Origin: CAYLOP01 sp964385305
GTDB taxonomy: Bacteria > Chloroflexota > Anaerolineae > Anaerolineales > E44-bin32
Length of the DNA stretch: 21,401 bases
Direction of reading: 5' to 3'
Assembly (NCBI GenBank): GCA_964385305.1
Contig: CAYLOP010000042.1
Span: 1-21,401 of the forward strand
Shown here one piece after another: positions 15,685 through 21,401 of the stretch (position 1 is the stretch's first letter; each line of letters starts with the position of its first letter). The notes beneath the pieces were generated by a model. The model was not told where the DNA came from, made no database searches, and worked only from the letters and a program-made list of their open reading frames with translations. The translations under genes were made by a program, and so were the position numbers.

Positions 15685-16425
15685 CTACCAGATCTTAATC
15701 CTTCCCCAATATTTTTCCATGAGCGGCTGGTTGAACGCATCGCTGCCGTCAATGTTCCCACTCATAAACACAGGAGGGTCGAGGCCCTTGTCTACCAATA
15801 TGTCAATCGCCTCTACAATGATGGATTGCAGGATGATCATGCCAAGAACACCCGAGGCAGGTCCAAAGGGTTGCTTCATGACAGGGTGTCTCATGATGCA
15901 GTCGCCTTTTGGGGCTTGATTATCAATGACCAGGTCGGCAAGCTGATAGAGCTTCTTTCCACTCGAGTGACGGGAGGTGGTCCCCTTGGAGTGTTGGAGC
16001 GAGGTGATCGCGATCACTTTCAAGCCGCGCTCTCGGGCTCCCTGCGCCATCTCGATCGGCGCGGCATTGCGTCCCGAATTGGAGATGATGATCATCAAGT
16101 CTTCAGGCTTGGGATTGTAGTAATTCAGGATGACATTCGCCATCCCTTCGACTCGCTCCATCCATTCGCTTTGGAAAACCTTATGGTTCCCAGTCAGGCT
16201 GTCCTCCAGAATGGCGTCAACAGGCACTAAGCCACCCGCGCGGTAGGCCACATCTTCGGCGATGACATGACTGTGCCCAGTGCCAAAGGTGTAGACAATG
16301 CCATCCGCGGAGACTGTTTGGGCGACGAGTGCTGCGGCTTCCCGAATCGTGGCGAGCTGGGTTTCCACAACCTGATCCACCATCTTCTGGAGTTTATGGA
16401 TATAGTCGAGAGCTTTCTCAGCCAT
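15685..16425 (-). CDS. SIS-domain sugar-phosphate isomerase-like protein (paralogue 2, UPF0309-like)
   Basis: This 246-residue SIS_2 protein has FGTGHSHV near 47-54, RAGGL, the second loop IISNSGRNAAPIE, and ITSLQHSKGTTSRHSSG, a segment shared almost unchanged with SIS protein 3. GGGGAGA lies about 8 bases before the ATG. Its gene is 85 bases after the CutC-family gene and 8 bases before the ceramidase-like gene. The family's fold binds phosphosugars, and known members isomerise, deaminate or sense them. Its place among PTS genes supports action on the phosphorylated import product. It is closer to SIS protein 3 than to SIS protein 1. Confidence 0.82.
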   Translation of the reverse strand: MAEKALDYIHKLQKMVDQVVETQLATIREAAALVAQTVSADGIVYTFGTGHSHVIAEDVAYRAGGLVPVDAILEDSLTGNHKVFQSEWMERVEGMANVILNYYNPKPEDLMIIISNSGRNAAPIEMAQGARERGLKVIAITSLQHSKGTTSRHSSGKKLYQLADLVIDNQAPKGDCIMRHPVMKQPFGPASGVLGMIILQSIIVEAIDILVDKGLDPPVFMSGNIDGSDAFNQPLMEKYWGRIKIW

Positions 16426-16510
16426 GTTTTTTCTCCCCTTGCATATGCCAGAACCTCAACGTAATCTCCCGCGCATTGATACCGTCACGATCTTCGCGCC
16501 GGCCTGTAGT

Positions 16511-17215
16511 CTACCCAAACGCCGCAACCGCCCGATCGAGCGCCTCACGCAGCGCACGCACTTTCTTCTCTGCAACGATTCCCGAACGGTTTGCAGGCTC
16601 GCGTACGGGCGACCCGGAATGCGCATGCACGACGCCCGTTTTGCGCACCAGCTCTTCGACATTGTCGGCACTGACCCCGCCAGCCAGGAACAGTTCAATA
16701 CGCCCCGCCGCCTGGTCATGGAACGCACGGATGGCGTCAGTGTTATCGATGGCCTTATCACTAAGACCAACCCCGCCAGTGATGCGCATACTATAGACAC
16801 GAGCCTCGATCAAATCTTCCATCGCTTGAACGAGATCGTCTGTTGCCTGCCACACGAGGTGCACATGGAGCGGAAGGTCGCCGGCTGCGTCTTGGAAGCG
16901 CTGCAAGGCTTCTATGTCAATTTTTCGCTCGGGCGTGATGGCGCCCAGAAGGAAACCGGCGGCGCCATGTTCACGCGCCAGGCGAATGTCGGTGCACATG
17001 ACGGCGATGTCTTCAGGAGTGCAATGGAATGAACGGGCATGTGGGCGGATCATGGCGAGGACATCGATCTCGACGTGGCTGCAAACCTGCTCCACCATAC
17101 CAGTCGTTGGAGACAGTCCATCCTGCAGGAAATCAGACTTTAGGTCGATCTGTGTAGCTCCTCCGGCTTGTGCGGCGAGGGCGTCGTCGACGGTTTCGGC
17201 AATGATCTCTAACAT
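16511..17215 (-). CDS. CutC-family TIM-barrel protein, divergent
   Basis: This 234-residue protein follows the CutC pattern throughout: a GGATQIDLK-type first block (18-26), DGLSP (32-36), MIRPHARSF (55-63), ITGGVG, and a final AHSGSP block. CutC was first linked to copper handling in E. coli, but that role is disputed and the family looks like an enzyme of unknown reaction. Several usually conserved segments differ here: the HRAFD block is HLVWQ (119-123), and the IELC block is IDLK. It may therefore be a sub-family with a carbohydrate role, as its neighbours suggest. The ribosome site AGAGAGG supports the start. It follows the EIIB gene after a 173-base gap, in which I see no clear gene or terminator. 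Confidence 0.75.
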   Translation of the reverse strand: MLEIIAETVDDALAAQAGGATQIDLKSDFLQDGLSPTTGMVEQVCSHVEIDVLAMIRPHARSFHCTPEDIAVMCTDIRLAREHGAAGFLLGAITPERKIDIEALQRFQDAAGDLPLHVHLVWQATDDLVQAMEDLIEARVYSMRITGGVGLSDKAIDNTDAIRAFHDQAAGRIELFLAGGVSADNVEELVRKTGVVHAHSGSPVREPANRSGIVAEKKVRALREALDRAVAAFG

Positions 17216-17388
17216 CGGATACCTCTCTCTAAAGGGGAATGCTGCAAGAAATCAAATCGCCAATCGGACGTGGTTCACATCCCTGTATGGCGAAGATCAC
17301 ATGCGTGGCGGACTCAAACGTGCGCGACTGAATGAGTGCGTAAACCGCTACCAAGAACAGATAATTATCCCAGAGATTGGGGGAGGGG

Positions 17389-17889
17389 TTACTTCACCCA
17401 CTCCGAAAATGATTTTTCAATCTCCGGCCAATACTCATTTTTCGAGTGGGCCGGCATCATTCGACAGGTGATTGTAACGCCCTTCTCATGTGCCCGCTTC
17501 AGGGCCTTCACACCGTCTTCCCTCAAATAGACTGTATTGGAGAGCTTCTTCGAGCCACGGCTGAAAGCCTGGTTCCCAAGGTTGATCTCAGGGAGATCCA
17601 GCCCACCATCGATCAAACCAACACCATCTTCCGGCCATTTTGCTATGATGAAGATGCTTTCCTTTTCAGCCGAGGGGCTTTTGCAATATTCCACCGTATC
17701 AGCAATGCTTAATACCGATACCTTGCCTCCCGTTGGTGCAACCGCCTTAAGAAGGGTCACCTGCATGGGATCAGCCGCTACTTCATCATTGGTGACGATA
17801 ATGTGATCGAATTTTAATGCTGCATTCCAAGACACAAGGATTTGTCCATGGATGAGACGGTTATCCATTCGTAAATGAGCGACAGGCAT
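17389..17889 (-). CDS. mannose-family PTS EIIB component
   Basis: The 166-residue cytosolic EIIB takes phosphate from EIIA and gives it to the sugar in the EIIC/EIID channel. The family signature RMDNRLIHGQ is present at 7-16, with His14 as the phosphorylation site. The length is normal. The ATG at 17889 has a perfect AGGAGG at good spacing; a TTG further upstream is rejected. It lies 30 bases after EIIA. Specificity within the family (mannose, fructose, sorbose, N-acetylgalactosamine, galactosamine) cannot be assigned from the motif, but the amino-sugar context favours a hexosamine. Confidence 0.9.
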   Translation of the reverse strand: MPVAHLRMDNRLIHGQILVSWNAALKFDHIIVTNDEVAADPMQVTLLKAVAPTGGKVSVLSIADTVEYCKSPSAEKESIFIIAKWPEDGVGLIDGGLDLPEINLGNQAFSRGSKKLSNTVYLREDGVKALKRAHEKGVTITCRMMPAHSKNEYWPEIEKSFSEWVK

Positions 17890-17919
17890 GCGGGCCTCCT
17901 GCAAATGGCGTGAGAGAGT

Positions 17920-18324
17920 TTAGCTCCGGTTTAGTATGTCAGAGAGAGTCTTGATACCTTTTATACCTGAGTCTTTGGCCAAAGCAACCAAATCGTCGAG
18001 GTCTTTCCCATCGCGAAGGACCAGGATTTCAGCGAGCATGGGAAGATTTACGCCAGTAACAATCTTGATCGATTCGTCAGCCATGGCAAGGCGGGCACTC
18101 GCGTTAAAAGGGCTGGCGCCGGGCAGGTCGACAAGAACCAAGACGCCATGATCATCGCTGACGGAGGCAACGGCGGACCCGATTTTCTCCATCAAACCCT
18201 CGACATCTTCCATTTCCAAAAGGCTGATGGTCTCAAGTTGATCTTGTTCGCCGACAATCATCTGGACAGCGTCGACAATTCCCTCTGCCATTCTTCCATG
18301 GGCTGCGACAACAATACCTACCAA
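17920..18324 (-). CDS. mannose-family PTS EIIA component (TTG start)
   Basis: The 134-residue EIIA domain receives phosphate from HPr on His9 in VVAAHGRMAEG and passes it to EIIB. DLPGASPFNA and GVNLPML are further family blocks. The start is a TTG, preceded by AAAGGAGG and a run of T at about 5 bases. The next ATG lies beyond the active histidine, so the TTG must be used. Use of a rare start may lower the amount made. EIIA and EIIB are separate proteins here, unlike the fused E. coli ManX. It lies 106 bases downstream of SIS protein 3, in a gap with a possible nested hairpin. Confidence 0.9.
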   Translation of the reverse strand: MVGIVVAAHGRMAEGIVDAVQMIVGEQDQLETISLLEMEDVEGLMEKIGSAVASVSDDHGVLVLVDLPGASPFNASARLAMADESIKIVTGVNLPMLAEILVLRDGKDLDDLVALAKDSGIKGIKTLSDILNRS

Positions 18325-18360
18325 AAAAACCTCCTTTCGCCGATGCCGGGCAAATTACAG

Positions 18361-18415
18361 ACCGGCGCCATTGTGAGAAAAATTCAGACCTCATTATAAA
18401 TCTGAGCCCGCCGGT
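18361..18415 (-). promoter_or_regulatory. nested hairpin with a TATAAT in the SIS3-EIIA gap
   Basis: On the minus strand ACCGGCG and CGCCGGT (plus 18409-18415 and 18361-18367) form an outer 7-bp stem. TCAGA and TCTGA (plus 18401-18405 and 18384-18388) form an inner 5-bp stem, followed by ATTTTT. A TATAAT reads on the minus strand at plus 18393-18398, without a good -35. The element could be an attenuator or an internal promoter for EIIA/EIIB; the sequence does not decide. Confidence 0.3.
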
Positions 18416-18430
18416 TGTGGGAACCAATTT

Positions 18431-19147
18431 CTAGAAGAAATAATATGGCGCCCAGGCGAATTCCTGATAGTCTTCCGTCAATTTGGCGTTATGCTCCTCC
18501 GATCCATCCACATTGAAGCTGAGATAGACTGGAGGAACCTTTCCAGCATCTAGCATTGTCTGCACTGCCTCGAGCATGACCGCGTTCAGCATCGCCGCGC
18601 CCAGGATCGTGGAGACCGCGCCGGCCCTAACCTCCATGCCCTCGAACTTCATGATCGCATCGCCCTTGGGTGTGCCTGTGTCGAGGACGAGGTCAACCGC
18701 TTCAAACAGGCGCTGTCCACTTGAGTGGCGCGAAGCCGAGGTTTTGGAATGCTTGAGCGATGTCAGCGCGATGACTTTGACACCCTTCTTTTTGGCTGCC
18801 AACGCGAATTCGATCGGCTCTGGATTGCGGCCGGAATTGGAAATTACGATCAGAACCTCGCCTGGCATCATCGGGTAGCGCTGGAAAAGGATCGTTCCAT
18901 AGCCTTCAAGCTGCTCCGCCATGCCCCAGATCGGATCAGGAAGATGAAAGATGGGATAAAGGCCACCGGCACGACCGGTGATCTCTCTCGCCAGAAGTTG
19001 TGAGTGCCCGCTGCCGAACACATAGCAGGCTTTGCCCTCGGCGAGTACCTCACCGATCATCTTACCTGCCGCAAGTATGCTCTCACCCTTATCCTCCATC
19101 TCACCCAGGAGTTTTTGGACTTCTTGCAAATAGATTTGATACATCAT
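18431..19147 (-). CDS. SIS-domain sugar-phosphate isomerase-like protein (paralogue 3, UPF0309-like)
   Basis: The 238-residue protein has FGSGHSQL (44-51), RAGGLYP, VISNSGRNPEPIE and SLKHSKTSASRHSSG, close to SIS protein 2. Two ATG codons in a row start the gene; the second (19144) has slightly better spacing to AAAGAG. Uniquely, it is inserted between the membrane components (EIIC, EIID) and the soluble components (EIIA, EIIB) of one PTS, behind a stable hairpin. That position argues that it acts on, or senses, the phosphosugar that this PTS produces. An isomerase/deaminase or a regulator are both possible. Confidence 0.82.
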   Translation of the reverse strand: MMYQIYLQEVQKLLGEMEDKGESILAAGKMIGEVLAEGKACYVFGSGHSQLLAREITGRAGGLYPIFHLPDPIWGMAEQLEGYGTILFQRYPMMPGEVLIVISNSGRNPEPIEFALAAKKKGVKVIALTSLKHSKTSASRHSSGQRLFEAVDLVLDTGTPKGDAIMKFEGMEVRAGAVSTILGAAMLNAVMLEAVQTMLDAGKVPPVYLSFNVDGSEEHNAKLTEDYQEFAWAPYYFF

Positions 19148-19184
19148 CTACTCTTTCTACTTCCATGATTTGTACAAAAGAGAA

Positions 19185-19221
19185 CCAAGGTAAGGGGCAT
19201 AACTTGCTCCCCTTACCCTGG
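19185..19221 (-). terminator. stable hairpin with imperfect U-run inside the PTS operon
   Basis: On the minus strand GGTAAGGGG and CCCCTTACC (plus 19209-19217 and 19189-19197) make a 9-bp perfect stem around an 11-base loop, extended by CCA/TGG outside mismatches. TTCTCTTTT follows. It lies after EIID and before SIS protein 3, and could be a partial terminator or a processing stop that makes EIIC/EIID more abundant than the genes behind it. Confidence 0.6.
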
Positions 19222-19258
19222 CAATTTTACCAAGCGATGGCCTTTACTTCAAAAAAAT

Positions 19259-20080
19259 CTAACCCAGGATCCCAAACGCACCGCCAATGAAGCCGATGAC
19301 GATGAGAACGAGGATAACCCGGATCGGCGTCCAACCCTTCTTCAACAGGTAGTAGGACAGCCAAGTAACGAGGACCGGAAGCATGAAAGGCAAAATGGCG
19401 TCCAGGTTACCCTGAACACCAACGGTCTGCGTGACGATTTCCCCCGCGACGTCCACATCCTCGGACCATGCCAGTGGAGTGGTCAATTTCACAATCGAGG
19501 GTGCAAAACCTCCGACAACGATCAAACCAACGATCGTTGCAGCTTCGGTGATGCGCTCGATCATCCCGCTGCCTAGCTGGCCAATCAGTTCTGTGCCCTG
19601 GTTATAGGCCCAGAAGAATTGCCAGTATCGGGCAGCAAGATAGGGGATCAAGACCAGCAGGATCACCAGGATCGGGCCAAAGACATTGCCATTGAGGGCC
19701 ATGACCGACCCGATGCTGAAGATGATACTGTTGTAGAGCGCCCAGACAAGTGTGTCACCGATGCCAGCGAGTGGGCCCATCAAACCGACTTTAAGGCCCT
19801 CCGAACTGGAGAGCGCCGCGCCTGCTTCTTCTAGCGAGGCGTGGGCGCCCAAGATGAGGGGCATACCGACAACAGGGTTGGTATTGAAGAAGTTAAGGTT
19901 GGTAAGGAATGCTTCCTTGAAGTCTTCAGGATCCGGATGGGTCACCTTGAGGATGGGTAGGATCGAGTAGCAGTATGCAACGGACTGCATACGCTCGTAG
20001 TTCCAACCCCACTGGTTGGTGAACACATGGCGCCAGAAGGCCTTCATCAGAACAGAGCGTTCAAGTTTTCTCTCAGCCAT
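19259..20080 (-). CDS. mannose-family PTS EIID component
   Basis: The 273-residue membrane component pairs with EIIC to form the sugar-conducting complex. Family motifs seen are NQWGWNYERMQ near 22-32, NPVVGMPLILGAHASLEE near 68-85 and GLMGPLAGIGDTLVW near 98-112. The C-terminal half has several hydrophobic segments, including one at the very end. AGGAGG sits 6 bases before the ATG, within the last codons of EIIC, and only one base separates the two genes, so they are translationally coupled. The length is normal for EIID. Confidence 0.93.
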   Translation of the reverse strand: MAERKLERSVLMKAFWRHVFTNQWGWNYERMQSVAYCYSILPILKVTHPDPEDFKEAFLTNLNFFNTNPVVGMPLILGAHASLEEAGAALSSSEGLKVGLMGPLAGIGDTLVWALYNSIIFSIGSVMALNGNVFGPILVILLVLIPYLAARYWQFFWAYNQGTELIGQLGSGMIERITEAATIVGLIVVGGFAPSIVKLTTPLAWSEDVDVAGEIVTQTVGVQGNLDAILPFMLPVLVTWLSYYLLKKGWTPIRVILVLIVIGFIGGAFGILG

Positions 20081-20081
20081 C

Positions 20082-20822
20082 TCACGCCTCCTGATACTTC
20101 AACCGCTGATAGACCAGCGCGATGGCGACCGCCGCCAGAGCGATGCCGACGAGCGGCATCTTCAGGTAGGCGAACATCACGAAGCCTGCCAGCAGGAAGG
20201 CTGGGTATTTTTCAACGGGAAGGAATCTGAGCAGCATGGCAAAGCCTAGCGCTGGAAGCAATCCGCCTGTGACGGTCATGCCCTTATTGAACCAGGGATT
20301 TGCCTCAAAGAAGCCAGACACAGCGTTAACCGCGCCCTCACCGAACGCAACAGCCAGGAAGACGGGAATCGCACGGCTTAGACCCCAGATGATGTGGCTA
20401 TACCAAACTACCATTCGGTCGAACGCTTTATCGTTTCCTTCCTCTGCGTATCGATCTGCTTGGTGAACGAAGATGAAGTTCAAGAACCGGTTGAGGATGT
20501 CTACCTGGGTAAGGAGCAGCGCCGCAGGAATGGCCAGCGTGAGGCCAAGCTCAAAGTTGCCACCCTTGCCGAAGTAGGTCCCCAGGATTGCGCCGACTGT
20601 GTAGTCCGGAACGGTTGCGCCACCATAAGTGTACACACCCAGAGCCATCAGCTCGAGCGTGCCGCCGATAAGCATACCTGTTTGGACATCACCCACAATC
20701 AACCCGGCGCCAAAACCCGCAATCAATGGGCGGAAGCCCAGGAAGAGGGTCGGGCCGAGGATATCGATGACACACAGATAGGCAAAGATCGCTAATAAAA
20801 TTGCCGTTAATATTGGTGACAT
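20082..20822 (-). CDS. mannose-family PTS EIIC component
   Basis: The 246-residue membrane permease subunit opens the PTS operon. Family features include the N-terminal helix, GDVQTGMLIGGTLELMALG near 44-62, and YGGATVPDYTVGAILGTYFG soon after. Multiple hydrophobic segments run to the C terminus. GGAGGAGGA precedes the ATG. With EIID, EIIA and EIIB it makes a complete mannose-class EII complex, though SIS protein 3 interrupts the gene order. Enzyme I is not in the window. About 580 non-coding bases lie upstream. Confidence 0.93.
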   Translation of the reverse strand: MSPILTAILLAIFAYLCVIDILGPTLFLGFRPLIAGFGAGLIVGDVQTGMLIGGTLELMALGVYTYGGATVPDYTVGAILGTYFGKGGNFELGLTLAIPAALLLTQVDILNRFLNFIFVHQADRYAEEGNDKAFDRMVVWYSHIIWGLSRAIPVFLAVAFGEGAVNAVSGFFEANPWFNKGMTVTGGLLPALGFAMLLRFLPVEKYPAFLLAGFVMFAYLKMPLVGIALAAVAIALVYQRLKYQEA

Positions 20823-20940
20823 TTATCCTCCTCCTCGGAGTTAGAACGGGGAGTATACTGAATCGGATGCAAGGATCTTCTATCAATCAATTGGATTCCC
20901 TTCACCTCCTCAATCGCACGTTACTGGGACCATCGCTTGA

Positions 20941-20970
20941 GTCGACACAGATGGAATCATCTGAATCGAC
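20941..20970. promoter_or_regulatory. imperfect 13-base palindrome upstream of the PTS operon
   Basis: GTCGACACAGATG (20941-20953) and CATCTGAATCGAC (20958-20970) are inverted copies with 11 of 13 positions matching around a 4-base centre. It is 119 bases before the EIIC start. It could be the operator of a sugar-responsive repressor, or a hairpin in a long leader RNA. Confidence 0.5.
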
Positions 20971-21163
20971 ACAAACGATAGAAAAGGATTGATTTAACAC
21001 GTACCAATATTCTCGATTGCCACCAGCTGGATGATCGGCTAGTGATATGAGACTTCACTGGTCGTTGGGAGCTCTCGTTTATGATGTCTGTCGTGGATTG
21101 AGGACAGCACTTTATTCAGAAAAATAGGAACTCGTCAATTGTGCGATTCTCAACACCAACATC

Positions 21164-21240
21164 TTGGCAGTAACGCCAAACCTGGATTTATTCCTCGATT
21201 TACAAATATCTTGGTGGTGAAAGGGAATGCATGCATCCCC
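21164..21240. repeat. two short inverted repeats in the PTS upstream region
   Basis: TTGGC and GCCAA (21164-21168 and 21175-21179) flank 6 bases, a shape typical of repressor half-sites. At 21223-21240 a 10-base palindrome ATGCATGCAT is framed by GGG and CCC. No gene is seen in 20823-21401, which otherwise holds only the elements listed separately here. Confidence 0.35.
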
Positions 21241-21303
21241 GCCCCGCTTCATGCGTGATGTTCATCCCTCAGTAGCAATAAAGGCATCGAAACATACATA
21301 TCT

Positions 21304-21332
21304 ACTTTATAGTGAGTCGGTTACAGTGTCAA
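21304..21332 (-). promoter_or_regulatory. candidate sigma-70 promoter directed at the PTS operon
   Basis: On the minus strand an exact TTGACA (plus 21327-21332) is followed after 17 bases by TAAAGT (plus 21304-21309), or after 15 bases by TATAAA (plus 21306-21311). Transcription would start near 21297 and give a leader of roughly 475 bases before EIIC. No better promoter was seen closer to the gene. Confidence 0.45.
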
Positions 21333-21367
21333 GCTAAAATCAACCTGTGTTATCTAAAGTTTAAAAG

Positions 21368-21401
21368 TGGACAGTTTAAACTTCATAACTGGACCGTTTA
21401 A
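21368..21401. repeat. direct repeat TGGACmGTTTAA at the window edge
   Basis: TGGACAGTTTAA (21368-21379) and TGGACCGTTTAA (21390-21401) differ at one of 12 bases and start 22 bases apart. A further GTTTAA lies at 21359-21364. They could be activator sites two helical turns apart upstream of the candidate promoter, or repeated transposase-binding sites at an insertion-sequence end continuing past the window. Confidence 0.5.

Noticed and set aside
16424..17032. 202-residue plus-strand reading frame
   Set aside because: It is antisense to the CutC-family gene, with no domain signal or ribosome site.
20983..21060. Possible sigma-54 promoter (TGGCA...TTGG) for the PTS operon
   Set aside because: The GG and GC-like dinucleotides are 14 rather than 10 bases apart and the second element is TTGG, so it does not fit the -24/-12 rule.
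1..21401. CRISPR arrays, tRNA or rRNA genes
   Set aside because: No regularly spaced repeats, no cloverleaf-like segments with a TTCGA arm, and no conserved rRNA blocks were seen on either strand.

Overview
The window reads as a chromosomal segment of a moderately GC-rich bacterium devoted mainly to uptake and breakdown of amino sugars. I recognise 22 protein genes, one of them frameshifted. I see no rRNA, tRNA or CRISPR array. Dense operons with good Shine-Dalgarno sites, an Eis-like acetyltransferase, NagA-type deacetylases whose metal site begins HVHGGNGI, cytosolic SIS_2 proteins and a bacterial neutral-ceramidase-like protein would suit a Chloroflexota (Anaerolineae-like) lineage. That placement is inference from gene flavour, not from a marker gene.

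Layout. Positions 1-1157 hold one lipoprotein cytochrome c gene followed by two strong hairpins. Positions 1158-2857 (+) hold a divergent DeoC-like protein, a canonical deoxyribose-phosphate aldolase (deoC) and an HPr gene broken by a single extra G just after its active-site histidine motif. Positions 2899-4187 (-) encode a trypsin-fold serine peptidase and, overlapping its stop codon, a small protein that copies only the peptidase's N-terminal segment. A HAD phosphatase (-) follows, then a (+) pair: NagA-type deacetylase 1 and a Gfo/Idh/MocA oxidoreductase. That pair ends at a terminator shared with a convergent (-) operon 12327-7862, which reads NagA-type 3, Eis-like GNAT, SIS protein 1, NagA-type 2.

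The right half is one long (-) series, read from 20822 down to 13281: mannose-family PTS EIIC, EIID, SIS protein 3, EIIA, EIIB, a CutC-family protein, SIS protein 2, a ceramidase-like hydrolase, a small membrane protein and an MtnX-like HAD phosphatase. A (+) membrane-protein gene at 12620-13219 faces its end. Upstream of EIIC lie about 580 non-coding bases with palindromes, a good promoter candidate pointing at the PTS genes and a pair of 12-base repeats at the window edge.

Working model (inference): the PTS imports and phosphorylates an acetylated amino sugar, NagA-type enzymes deacetylate it, SIS proteins isomerise or deaminate it (or act as sugar-phosphate sensors), the oxidoreductase and HAD enzymes handle side branches, and a DeoC-type aldolase cleaves the resulting keto/deoxy sugar phosphate. 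Three NagA-type and three SIS paralogues suggest several related substrates. PTS enzyme I is not in the window, and the only HPr is frameshifted.
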